64,000 nt of DNA from an uncultured Verrucomicrobiota bacterium (GTDB lineage Bacteria; Verrucomicrobiota; Kiritimatiellia; Kiritimatiellales; Tichowtungiaceae), in the NCBI GenBank assembly GCA_903826865.1, contig CAIKGD010000016.1, positions 1-64,000 of the forward strand. The letters run 5' to 3'. The notes beneath the pieces were generated by a model that searched no databases, had not been told where the DNA came from, and worked only from the letters and a program-made list of their open reading frames with translations. Every line of letters begins with the position of its first letter. Positions within the stretch are counted from its first letter, which is position 1. Of the stretch, positions 1-9,545 are shown piece by piece. The translations under genes were made by a program, and so were the position numbers.

Positions 1-812
1 CACAGCTCGCTTAACGTTTCGCAAACCACACCGCCCAACCCGCCGATAATACTCTGGTTTTCAACCGTCACCACCGCGCTGGTCTTTTTAGCAGAGTTCA
101 CCAGTGCCTGTGTATCAAACGGTTTTACCGATCCGCAATGCAGCACCTCGACCGACACACCTTCTCCTTTGAGCTGATCGGCTACTGCGACGGCAAATTG
201 CGTCATATAGCCGGTTGAAACCAGGGTCACATCTTTTCCTTCACGTAACACAACCGCCTTCCCCGGCTCAAAGGTACAGTTTTCGTCGAACACTTTACCG
301 ACCTGGCCGCGAACCAGCTGCATGTAAGTCGGCTGTTTCAGTCCGGCCATATGACGCATCACAGCCCGCAACTCATAGACATCGCACGGACTGTAAACAT
401 GCATATTGGGCATCACACGCATGATAGCCAGATCCTGGAAATCCATGTGCGTTCCGCCATTCGGCCCCTGCGTGATCCCTGTGCCGGTTCCGACAATTTT
501 TACATTGGTGTTGGCATACGCCACACTCAGATAAATCTGGTCGTACACCCGGCGCGAGGCAAAGCAGGAAAAGCTGGCGCAGAAGGGAATCTTCCCTTCA
601 ATCGCCAGCCCGGCCCCGATACCGATCATGTTCGCCTCGGCCACGCCGGCGTTCACAAAATTTCCCGGATGGGCTGCAATAACCGCCGGATTAGTGCCGG
701 ACGCTTTGCTCAAGTCGGCCTCCAGACACATCACATTGGGGTTTTTATCCATCAATTCATTCAACACCGCTGCGTACACCGCCCGCATTTCCATTTTATG
801 CAAATCGCTCAT
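1..812 (-). CDS. Transketolase C-terminal subunit (split transketolase), truncated by window edge
   Basis: Reading the minus strand from the ATG at 812 gives MSDLHKMEMRAVYAAVLNELMDKNPNVMCLEADLSKASG...NAGVAEANMIGIGAGLA..., typical of the transketolase pyrimidine-binding/C-terminal half; directly downstream of the N-terminal half. Confidence 0.88.
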   Translation of the reverse strand, partial: MSDLHKMEMRAVYAAVLNELMDKNPNVMCLEADLSKASGTNPAVIAAHPGNFVNAGVAEANMIGIGAGLAIEGKIPFCASFSCFASRRVYDQIYLSVAYANTNVKIVGTGTGITQGPNGGTHMDFQDLAIMRVMPNMHVYSPCDVYELRAVMRHMAGLKQPTYMQLVRGQVGKVFDENCTFEPGKAVVLREGKDVTLVSTGYMTQFAVAVADQLKGEGVSVEVLHCGSVKPFDTQALVNSAKKTSAVVTVENQSIIGGLGGVVCETLSEL

Positions 813-836
813 TTTTTTCTCCGTACAATTTCTTTG

Positions 837-1685
837 TTAATAAGGAAGTTTGACATCCTGCACCGCAAGGGAACCCAGATAGCGATCATACGAGGCGCGG
901 TCAGGGATCCGGATATTATGGCTTCCGGCCGTGTTCTCAACCACCGGACACCCTTTTGCTTTGATCGTGTGGGCAATTACCATAGCCGGCTTGCCTTTCA
1001 CGGCTTTGGCTTTGGAAAGTGTGGTGTAAATGTCGGCCCAGTCATGGCCGTTCATCTCAAACACTTCCCACCCGAAGGCGCGCCACTTATCCGTCAGCGG
1101 TTCAAGGCTGAGCACTTCATCGGTGGAACCGTCGATCTGGAATTTGTTGTAGTCGGTGATGGCCACCAGATTATCGAGTTTGTTATGGGCGGCAAACATC
1201 GCCGCTTCCCAGTTCTGGCCTTCATTACTTTCACCGTCACCGATAATGCAAAACACGCTGTTCGCCGCTCCGTTAATTTTAGCAGCCTTCGCCATTCCGC
1301 AGGCGACCGAAAGCCCCTGCCCCAGCGAACCGGTTGTTGCGTCAATGCCGGGAACGCTGCGCGCATCGGCATGACTCGGCAGTTTGGTTCCGTCCGCATT
1401 CAGCGTTCCCAGCCAGGCCGCCGGGAAGAACCCTTTGTACGCCAGCGCCACATACAGCACCGGTGCCGCATGCCCTTTAGAAAGAACCAGCCGGTCGCGT
1501 CCGGCCCAGGCCGGATTCTCCGGATCCGTGTTCATGATCCGGTAATACAGGGTATGCAGAATCTCCACGATACTGAGCGCCCCGCCGATATGCCCTGATC
1601 CCGCCCGGCAGATCATATCGGTAATAATATACCGCCACTCCGCCGCCATCCGTTCCGCTTCACATTGATCAAACTTTACACTCAC
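837..1685 (-). CDS. Transketolase N-terminal (TPP-binding) subunit
   Basis: ICRAGSGHIGGALSIVEILHTLYY, DRLVLSKGHAAPVLYVAL, GSLGQGLSVACGMA, IGDGESNEGQNWEAAMFA (TPP motif). Confidence 0.92.
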   Translation of the reverse strand: MSVKFDQCEAERMAAEWRYIITDMICRAGSGHIGGALSIVEILHTLYYRIMNTDPENPAWAGRDRLVLSKGHAAPVLYVALAYKGFFPAAWLGTLNADGTKLPSHADARSVPGIDATTGSLGQGLSVACGMAKAAKINGAANSVFCIIGDGESNEGQNWEAAMFAAHNKLDNLVAITDYNKFQIDGSTDEVLSLEPLTDKWRAFGWEVFEMNGHDWADIYTTLSKAKAVKGKPAMVIAHTIKAKGCPVVENTAGSHNIRIPDRASYDRYLGSLAVQDVKLPY

Positions 1686-1741
1686 TTGCTTCTCCTCCTT
1701 TATGTTTCACGAACCTTGCAGAATTTTTATTTCAAAAATTC

Positions 1742-3211
1742 TCACCACTTCACAATTCCTGTCAGTTTCCCCACCACAGCAATGGACACCGTTACACAAA
1801 CCGACGATGCCAAGGTCATCCATATCCCGGCTTTGGCCATGTCTTTAATAGTAAAGTACCCGGCGGAATAAGGAATGACATTGGTCGGTGATGATGTCAC
1901 CAGTAAAAACGCCAGCGCCGAGGTAAGCCCGGCCGGAATGGCCAGCAACACCGGATCAAGTCCTAATGTTTTCGCCAAAGCGATAAGCAAAGGAACAATA
2001 ATGATGCCGGTTACGGTATTGCTGGAAAACATCACTTTTATCAAGGACACGCCCAGTACTACGGCAAACACCCTCGCTACAGGATGAAGTGCACCGATCT
2101 TACTGAACATCACCCATGCCAGCCATTCGGCTCCGCCGGTTTTGTAAAGTGCCATCCCCAGCGCCAGTCCCGTCACGATCAAAATCACCCCGCCCCACGA
2201 TACCGAACTTTCTGCTTTTTTCCAGGTCATGACTTCAATGCCGGGCAGAAACAGCAGACAGGAACAGGCTACAGCGACAAACGAAATATCAAGATAATCG
2301 ATGCTTCCGCCGCTCCATTTCGTGATCCATGGTGCCGCAATCCACAGAAACATCGTGAAGGCAAAAATAACCACCGTAAAAATTTCTTTCCAGCACAGAG
2401 GTCCCATCTGGCGAAACCGTTCATGCAGATCTTCTTCCGCAATTTTCAAGTTCACCTCTTCAATGGGAAACGTTTTGATAAGAATCAGCCATGCAAACGG
2501 CAGCATCATAATAGCGGCTGGATATCCCAGCGCCATCCAGTTGAGGAATGAAAAATCCACTCCTGCCAGATCATGCATAAAACCGATGGTCAGCGGATTA
2601 GTCCCGGAACCCACCGGGGTGCATATCCCGCCGGTAACCGGCCCCCAGGCACAGGCAATCATAATCGCCCGTCCGAAATTGCTCTTGAGCGGCTCAAGTT
2701 TGGCGTCTTTGAGAATGGATAGCCCGATCGGCAGCATAATGGCGGCTACCGCCATTTCCACGATCCCGCCGGCCAGCAGCATACCGATCGTCAAAATCGC
2801 CAGCACCATCAGCTTCGGCCTGTGTCCCATATGGTACAGCATCAGAGTCGTCAGGCGCCGAAGTATATTGGTTTCGGAAAAAGCGGCGGAAAAAATCAAA
2901 ACCCCGATAAAAAACAGAGTGATTGGATTGCCGAAACTATCTTGAGCCGCCTGCTTGAAGGTGACAACTTTTGTCATGACAAGAATCACCAGCGCGAGCA
3001 AACCCGTTACGGGGAAAGGAACCGCCTCACTGATCCAAAGTATGACCGCAAGTGCAAGAGTCGCCAGAACGGCTTTTGCTCCGAAAGTCAGCGCGATGGT
3101 CTGGTCGTTTACATGGATAGACCCCGGCAAAGGAGCATAATAAATTGCAAAAAAAACGACAAGTGCCACAGCAAACAACAGAATTTTTGCTGGAGTTGAT
3201 TTCATGTTCAT
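1742..3211 (-). CDS. DASS/SLC13-family sodium:anion (dicarboxylate/sulfate/sulfonate) transporter
   Basis: 489-aa multi-TM protein with paired GSGTNPLTIG and TSSPTNVIPYSAGYF (SNT-like) motifs of the DASS family. Confidence 0.85.
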   Translation of the reverse strand: MNMKSTPAKILLFAVALVVFFAIYYAPLPGSIHVNDQTIALTFGAKAVLATLALAVILWISEAVPFPVTGLLALVILVMTKVVTFKQAAQDSFGNPITLFFIGVLIFSAAFSETNILRRLTTLMLYHMGHRPKLMVLAILTIGMLLAGGIVEMAVAAIMLPIGLSILKDAKLEPLKSNFGRAIMIACAWGPVTGGICTPVGSGTNPLTIGFMHDLAGVDFSFLNWMALGYPAAIMMLPFAWLILIKTFPIEEVNLKIAEEDLHERFRQMGPLCWKEIFTVVIFAFTMFLWIAAPWITKWSGGSIDYLDISFVAVACSCLLFLPGIEVMTWKKAESSVSWGGVILIVTGLALGMALYKTGGAEWLAWVMFSKIGALHPVARVFAVVLGVSLIKVMFSSNTVTGIIIVPLLIALAKTLGLDPVLLAIPAGLTSALAFLLVTSSPTNVIPYSAGYFTIKDMAKAGIWMTLASSVCVTVSIAVVGKLTGIVKW

Positions 3212-3232
3212 TGTCTGTATTCCAGGGAATGT

Positions 3233-4123
3233 TTACTTTTTAATGGGAAAGACGGTTTCAAATAACGCCCCGATCTGACTGGGCTTATCAGCCACCAATG
3301 CGCCCGCCGCACGCAATGCCGCCGCTTTACCCTTCACGGTACCTTTCCCGCCGGAAACAATAGCGCCGGCATGGCCCATTTTTTTCCCCTCAGGCGCATT
3401 GCGCCCCGCAACGAATGCCACCAACGGCTTAGTGAAAATTCCAGCCTCAAGAGCTTCCGCGACTTCCTCTTCCATCGTTCCGCCAAGTTCACCGATCAGA
3501 AGAACCGCATCAGTGGCCGGATCCGCCTGAAACAACGGAAGCATCTCAGCAAAACGCGTCAACGGAACAGCATCTCCGCCGATTCCAATCAGCGAAGACA
3601 CCCCGTATCCGGCGGCAACCATCATGGCGGTAGCCTCATTGGTCAGCGATCCGCTGCGCGTCATAACGCCTACCCGGCCCGGCTTATAAACCCGGTCAAT
3701 CCAGTACGGTAAAAAACCCATCATCGCAACGCCAGGTGTGATCACGCCGGTCGTATTCCCGCCGATCACCTTAGCGTCTAAAGCCAAAGCAGCCGCGCGG
3801 ATTTCCATGGCGTCGTGAACAGGGATTCCGTCTGCCGTAACCACCACCTTTCGAATACCTGCATCCAGCGCTTCAAAGATGGCATCACGGGCGAAACGGG
3901 GTGGAACAAACAAAACCGAAGCCTCTGCGCCGGTCTCAATGACCGCCTGTTTCACGGTGTCATACACACGGATTCCTTCAACCGATTGTCCGTTTTTCCC
4001 CGGCGTTACACCGGCGACCACAGCGGTGCCCAGATCTTTCATGTGCTTCGTCCAGAACGCCCCTTCACTGCCGGTGATCCCCTGCACCAAAACACAGGTT
4101 TTTGCATCAATAAAAATACTCAT
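3233..4123 (-). CDS. SucD-like acyl-CoA ligase (ADP-forming) alpha subunit
   Basis: N-terminal CoA-binding Rossmann region (VLVQGITGSEGAFWTKHM) and phospho-His motif GHAGAIVSGGKGTVKGKAAALRAAGA; divergent GGNTTG where canonical SucD has GPNCPG. Confidence 0.85.
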   Translation of the reverse strand: MSIFIDAKTCVLVQGITGSEGAFWTKHMKDLGTAVVAGVTPGKNGQSVEGIRVYDTVKQAVIETGAEASVLFVPPRFARDAIFEALDAGIRKVVVTADGIPVHDAMEIRAAALALDAKVIGGNTTGVITPGVAMMGFLPYWIDRVYKPGRVGVMTRSGSLTNEATAMMVAAGYGVSSLIGIGGDAVPLTRFAEMLPLFQADPATDAVLLIGELGGTMEEEVAEALEAGIFTKPLVAFVAGRNAPEGKKMGHAGAIVSGGKGTVKGKAAALRAAGALVADKPSQIGALFETVFPIKK

Positions 4124-4146
4124 AACGGCCTTCCTGCTTTATTAAA

Positions 4147-5259
4147 TTATTTGCACAACGCAATCGCAGCCTGAACGGCCTCTTCGGTATTGCACAACGG
4201 ATTGAGCCCGATTTTCCGAAGGATCACGGCGGCCTCTTCTTCGTTGGTGCCGCGGATCGCGGTTATAATCGGAACCTTCGGCTTCAGCTTTTCAATTGCT
4301 TCGGCCAAGCCTTGCGCCATCACGTCGGCCCGGGCAATTGTACCGAACGTAACAATCAGAATTACCTTCGGGTTACCGCGCAACGTGAACTGCATTGCCT
4401 CCACAGCGCGACGGTAATTCGGTCCGCCGAACTCAAGATAGTTGGCAACGGTTCCGCCGTAGTCAGCGATCAGGTCATAGACCGTATTGGTCAGACCGGC
4501 CCCGGCGCACATCAGCCCGATATCCCCGTTGAATTTCAAATAAGGAAATCCGGCTTCCGCCGCCTCAAATTCCAGATCACTGTCAAAGTGCGCACGGGTA
4601 CGCTTCAGCCCCTCCTGCCGGAAAGAAGCATTATCATCGATGCTGAATTTTCCGTCAGCGGCAATCATCTGTCCGTCGCCGGTCAGCACCAGAGGATTAA
4701 TCTCGGCCAGTTCGGCATCTTTGCGGCAGAACGCCTGAAAGAGCGATTCCAGACATTTCATACCCTGCTTGAAGCTTTCGCCGGAAAGCCCCAGCCCGAA
4801 CATCATATTCCGGAGCTGGTAGGGCAGAATCCCCTGTGTAATATCAACTTTCTGTCTGATTATTTTTTCCGGAGCACTGACCGCCAGATGCTCGATTTCG
4901 ACTCCGCCTTCTGCGGAACCCATAATCAGAGCTTTTCCGCTCATCGGATCCACGGTGATCGCCAGATAAAGCTCCTTTTTAATGTCCAGAGCCTGCTCTA
5001 CCAGAATTTTGTACACTCCGTGCGGACTGTCAAAAAGCTGCTGCGTTTTCTGGCGGGCTTCTTCCGCCGTTTTGGCGAATTGAATCAGCCCCGCTTTACC
5101 GCGCCCGCCGCGCAGCACCTGAGACTTCAATACGCAAGGCAGCCCGGAAACCTCCAGCGCCCCGGCAAGCTCATCAACGTTTTCGATCACTTTCCCTGCC
5201 GGAACCGGGATGCCGGTTTCTGCAAAAATCTGCTTGGCCTGATATTCAAATAATTTCAT
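4147..5259 (-). CDS. SucC-like acyl-CoA ligase (ADP-forming) beta subunit (ATP-grasp)
   Basis: MKLFEYQAKQIFAETGIPVPAG, KSQVLRGGRGKAGL, EINPLVLTGDGQMIAADGKFSID; adjacent to the SucD-like gene. Confidence 0.88.
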   Translation of the reverse strand: MKLFEYQAKQIFAETGIPVPAGKVIENVDELAGALEVSGLPCVLKSQVLRGGRGKAGLIQFAKTAEEARQKTQQLFDSPHGVYKILVEQALDIKKELYLAITVDPMSGKALIMGSAEGGVEIEHLAVSAPEKIIRQKVDITQGILPYQLRNMMFGLGLSGESFKQGMKCLESLFQAFCRKDAELAEINPLVLTGDGQMIAADGKFSIDDNASFRQEGLKRTRAHFDSDLEFEAAEAGFPYLKFNGDIGLMCAGAGLTNTVYDLIADYGGTVANYLEFGGPNYRRAVEAMQFTLRGNPKVILIVTFGTIARADVMAQGLAEAIEKLKPKVPIITAIRGTNEEEAAVILRKIGLNPLCNTEEAVQAAIALCK

Positions 5260-5302
5260 CGGTTCTCTTTCCGTCTAATTTTTCATCGGAGAATGTTCCG
5301 GT

Positions 5303-6709
5303 TCAGCGCCCGTATTTCTTCCAGAACGAGCCCCATACTTCGTCATCAGCCGGACGAACCGGTTTAAAAGGTTCAGAAACCCACGTCACATTGATGAAAT
5401 GTTTCCAGTGAATATTCTCGGTTGTGCTGTTCCCGGCCCAGGTGCCGCACCCCAGTGAAGTGGTCGAGGGCATGCCGTTAAAAAAGTTGCCGCCGTTACC
5501 CGGAGCCATCGGCTGGCGCACCATGATGCGGCTGCTCTTCTGTGCCAAAGCCAGTTTTTCGATGTACCCGGCATTAAAGGTGTGAATACCGGAGGAATGT
5601 CCCGTTCCGGCATAATCAGTCAGCGTTTTGAGAATATCCAGCGCCTGATCGAAGCCGGAATAGCGCCATACCGTTAGAACCGGGGAAAGTTTTTCTCCGC
5701 GCCAGCGGGAATTTGCGCGGGCATCAGCGCATTCCACCGCCAGCATGCGGGTTCCTGCCGGGATCTGGAACCCGGCCATGCCGGCAATTTTTTCCGCCGA
5801 CAGGGCAACCACTTTACCGTTAATGCCGAAGACCCCTTCTTTGTTCGCAACCCAGATCACCTTTTCCAGCGCGTCTTTTTCCGCCGCCGTGCAGACATAG
5901 GCTCCCTCGGCGCGCAGTGCGTCGAGCAGCGCGCTGTAAATACCATCCTGAACGACAATGGAATTCTCCGAAGAACAGGAGGTGGCATTATCAAACACCT
6001 TGCTCAGATGAATCTTTTTAGCGGCATCCTTGATGTCCGTATCTTCCGCCACAATCGCTACCGCGTTGCCGGCCCCGACCCCGTAGGCCGGCTTCCCGCT
6101 CGAATAAGCGGCTTTCACCACTCCCGGACCGCCGGTTGCCAGCACCAGATCCACCTGACGCATCAGCTCCTGACTGAGCTCCAGTGTGGGTTCTGCAATA
6201 AACTGCACCAGATCTTCCGGAGCGCCCACCGTCTTCAGCCCGGCCCGCATAAAATCGCAAACTACTTTCGCCGACCGTTTGGCCTTCGGGTGCGGAGCAA
6301 GAATCACCGCATTGCGTCCCTTGAGGATCGCGATGGCATTACTGGCCGGGGTCGCGGTCGGATTGGTCACCGGCGCCAGTGCGCCGATCACCCCGACCGG
6401 CTTGGCGTATTTACGGATGCCGAGTTCAACGTTTTCCTCAATCAGACCGACTGTTTTGCCTTTGAGCGACTCAATCAGCGAGCCCAGCACTTTGACTTTG
6501 TGCTTTGTGATCTTATCGGCAACATTGCCCATGCCGGTTTCTTCCACGGCCGTTTCAGCACAAATTTTAATATTGGCATCACAGTAGGTCTGCCAGGCCA
6601 CCGCCCGGCAGACATCGTCAATCTGCTCCTGCGTGTAATCAGCCACTTGAGCCTGCGCAATGCGCGCACGGCTGACTATTTCAAATATGATTTGTTCATC
6701 GTTAGACAT
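5303..6709 (-). CDS. CoA-acylating aldehyde dehydrogenase (EutE/AdhE-N/SauS-like)
   Basis: PVGVIGALAPVTNPTATPASNAI, GGPGVVKAAYSSGKPAYGVGAGN, DNATSCSSENSIVV catalytic Cys region. Confidence 0.87.
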   Translation of the reverse strand: MSNDEQIIFEIVSRARIAQAQVADYTQEQIDDVCRAVAWQTYCDANIKICAETAVEETGMGNVADKITKHKVKVLGSLIESLKGKTVGLIEENVELGIRKYAKPVGVIGALAPVTNPTATPASNAIAILKGRNAVILAPHPKAKRSAKVVCDFMRAGLKTVGAPEDLVQFIAEPTLELSQELMRQVDLVLATGGPGVVKAAYSSGKPAYGVGAGNAVAIVAEDTDIKDAAKKIHLSKVFDNATSCSSENSIVVQDGIYSALLDALRAEGAYVCTAAEKDALEKVIWVANKEGVFGINGKVVALSAEKIAGMAGFQIPAGTRMLAVECADARANSRWRGEKLSPVLTVWRYSGFDQALDILKTLTDYAGTGHSSGIHTFNAGYIEKLALAQKSSRIMVRQPMAPGNGGNFFNGMPSTTSLGCGTWAGNSTTENIHWKHFINVTWVSEPFKPVRPADDEVWGSFWKKYGR

Positions 6710-6760
6710 ACCCGTTCTCCCTGATAGTATTATTTTAAAAAAGCGGCCAGCCTTCCCTTA

Positions 6761-7453
6761 TTAAAATTTAAAAGTCACCATCGAACCTAAAATCTGATTG
6801 GCCGACCAGTCCTGCGCACTTTTTCTGTGCTGCACCATATAGAACAGCTGCAAATCGGCGGCATCGCACAGTTTCAGATTCAGACCAAAAGGGATCGTCC
6901 GCTGTTCTAAATGGTCATTGTCAGTGAAATCATAAAAAAGTTCAGTGTCGGCAAACATTGACCGAACCCGCCAGATGTTTTTGACCGGAACGGTCATCCG
7001 CACACGGCCGCGATAACGGGTATTGTCCGATCCTTTATCTTCGATGCTGCGGAATTCCACCCGGTTCCTGAAATAAACCTCCAGCCCGTTGCCGAACGTG
7101 AAATGAGGATTAATTTCTGGCTCTAACCGTACATGATAGGTGAAATTCTTCTGGGTATTGTTGCGGGTTTCCAGATAGGTGCAATTCAACTGAAGATCGA
7201 GATTCTTATGCACGGCATACCGGACCTGCGGTGTAAACTGGTAATAGCCGAGACGCCCGAAATCATCGGTCAGCCGCCCTTCCGAATAAAAACTAACAGA
7301 TACCTTCTCTTTACTGTACACCTTGAAAAGATACTGCGACCAGTATTGCAGATCATCTTCGGCACTCGCGCCCGGCGGAACAACGAGACATATTCCAAAA
7401 ATAATATACGTACAAAAAACAACCGTCTTCTTTATGCTTTTTAGCTTGTCCAT
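6761..7453 (-). CDS. DUF2490-type outer-membrane beta-barrel protein
   Basis: Signal peptide; alternating beta-strand pattern (WSQYLFKVYSKEKVSVSFYSEGRLTDDFGRLGYYQFTPQVRYAVHKNLDLQLNCTYLE). Confidence 0.65.
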   Translation of the reverse strand: MDKLKSIKKTVVFCTYIIFGICLVVPPGASAEDDLQYWSQYLFKVYSKEKVSVSFYSEGRLTDDFGRLGYYQFTPQVRYAVHKNLDLQLNCTYLETRNNTQKNFTYHVRLEPEINPHFTFGNGLEVYFRNRVEFRSIEDKGSDNTRYRGRVRMTVPVKNIWRVRSMFADTELFYDFTDNDHLEQRTIPFGLNLKLCDAADLQLFYMVQHRKSAQDWSANQILGSMVTFKF

Positions 7454-8145
7454 GACGCTCCTTTCAATAACAACCCTTCTGCAATTGGCAAAATCAATCA
7501 GATCTTTGGCTCTACACCGGTAAAGCCATGCGGCGTCTGATTCTGTTTTTCATCCCTGTATTACCCCTCATTCATAATATAGATTCCATATTGTTCTTAT
7601 CTGATCAGCCCTTCTGGTTTTGCTAGACCGCTGCATTATTTCGGCCCGCATACAAAGGGTGACCCGCATTTTGACCGGAAGCTTAAAATCCTACAGTTTT
7701 CCCGTCTGGTGCCGCTCTTATTTTAAAAATTGAATTAATGCCCTTTAAAATCCTTCCGGTCAATTTTTTTTTGAATTAATCTGCTGCGAGACGCGGCTCT
7801 TGTGCGACAGAAGCAGGGGGCTCCGGCTGGTCGGGGCTCGCCCTTTTGAGCCCCTTCAGTATCTATTAGATTTTAAAGTAATCGTTGGCTTGCCGCTCCC
7901 TCTCGTCTGCCAATCGTTTCCTCCGCCGCTGTACTGGATCAGAAGAAGCTGCAAATCCGTTTATCGGCGGGGAGTGCTCCAAAATATCACAAAAAAATCT
8001 GTGCCTGTAAAAATACCGCGCCCTGCGGCAGGCCGCAAGGCAGTTTGAAACAGCGACTCTTATGTGCCCCGTTTGCTTGTTTATTTTCTATCCTTTTGCA
8101 TTAAATAACTCGATTCCTTTAAAGGCCTCTGATTAGATCAAGTAT

Positions 8146-9339
8146 ATGAAACAAGCGGTAATCGAAAAAAGACATTTTATTGTTGATTATATCCGGAAAT
8201 TCCAGCCCGTTCCTCGACATGTCATTTCGGATCAATTCAAAATGAACCGCGCTACGGTCGGAAACATCGTTGAGGCTCTGATTAAAAACGGGGTTGTAAT
8301 GGAGCTGCCCGTTCTGCAAATGAATGCACGGCCTGCCGGGCGGCCGCCTATTGGACTTAAACTGAATCCCGCCGCCGGATGCTTTATCGGAGTAGATATG
8401 TATGACTGCCGGTTAACGGCTGTACTGACAGATTTTGAATGTCATCCGGTCGTTGAACATCTGGCTTCTTTCCGCCGAAACGCTTCCGCCAACGTCATAC
8501 TAAAAACCGTTCAGCAGGCCGTCTGCGCACTGCTTGAACAGTCCGGTAAGCACAAAAAAAAACTCGGAGGAATCGGTCTGAGTCTTCCCGGTCGGATTAA
8601 TCTTAAAACAGGAGTCACGGTGGAGTATTACCGCATCCCTCACTGGCAGAACATTCCCTTTGCCGAGTCGCTCAGCACCACTTTTAAAACGCCGGTTTTT
8701 GTTGAGCATAACAGCAGCACGGTCGCACTGGCCGAGGCTTGGAATAATCATCCGCAAGCTTCGGGAGTGGTCGCTTCTATTCTCATCCGAACCGGCGTAT
8801 CCTTTGGCATTGTCCAAAACCGCGAAATTATTAACAGCGGCACTTACAGCGCGGGTGAACTGGGTCATACCGTCATCAATTTTCAAGGCCCTCTTTGTAG
8901 ATGCGGCCGCAAAGGTTGTCTGGAAACCTATGTGTCTGGAGCCGCTCTTGCGCGAATTACCGAAGAAAAAGCTAGTGAAAATCCCGGCTGGCCGGGTGCA
9001 AAAGCGTTACAAAACAGCTTTGATGCCGATCTGATTTGCGGGCTGGCAGAATCAGGAGACCCGATTAGCCGGGACATACTCCGCACCATGTTCAGGCACC
9101 TTTGTATCGGTCTCGACACTATCATGTGTCTCTATGCGCCGGACATTATTACGATTGATGGAATATTCAACAAAGCCGCCCATCTGCTGCATGAAGCCAT
9201 CGAAATGCACTGTATGCCCTCTCTCCTGATCAACACAAAAATCTGCATTGCTCACTATGACAATAAGACCGGTGCTGTTGGAGCGGCTCTGCTGGCCGCA
9301 TCCCGTGTCTGCAATCCGCTGCATCATCTTTTACAATGA
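8146..9339 (+). CDS. ROK-family transcriptional regulator (NagC/XylR type)
   Basis: N-terminal winged HTH, GIGLSLPGRIN, GELGHTVINF and the ROK zinc motif CRCGRKGCLETYVSG. Confidence 0.9.
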   Translation: MKQAVIEKRHFIVDYIRKFQPVPRHVISDQFKMNRATVGNIVEALIKNGVVMELPVLQMNARPAGRPPIGLKLNPAAGCFIGVDMYDCRLTAVLTDFECHPVVEHLASFRRNASANVILKTVQQAVCALLEQSGKHKKKLGGIGLSLPGRINLKTGVTVEYYRIPHWQNIPFAESLSTTFKTPVFVEHNSSTVALAEAWNNHPQASGVVASILIRTGVSFGIVQNREIINSGTYSAGELGHTVINFQGPLCRCGRKGCLETYVSGAALARITEEKASENPGWPGAKALQNSFDADLICGLAESGDPISRDILRTMFRHLCIGLDTIMCLYAPDIITIDGIFNKAAHLLHEAIEMHCMPSLLINTKICIAHYDNKTGAVGAALLAASRVCNPLHHLLQ

Positions 9340-9545
9340 TGCGCAGGATAGCGTCGTGCGTGCGCGGAAAGCGCCAGAACAGGGTTTTAGGAATTCATAA
9401 AACTTTTCCGGACACATACTCCGGCTCGACCTGCTGAAAATACGATCAATTCGGTCGATCAAATGCGGACAGCGCTCACTGTTTGCCGAAGCCGGAGAGA
9501 AACAGAGCGTGGTCTTATCGCACCACGGCTGTTACAAAAAATCCG

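Noticed and set aside
351-1598. 415-aa plus-strand ORF antisense to the split transketolase
   Set aside because: Opposite strand shows clear transketolase motifs in both halves; this is a shadow ORF
7833-7856. GGGGCTC...GAGCCCC hairpin near 7835
   Set aside because: Palindromic but with no U-tract and not at a gene end; too weak to call terminator or REP
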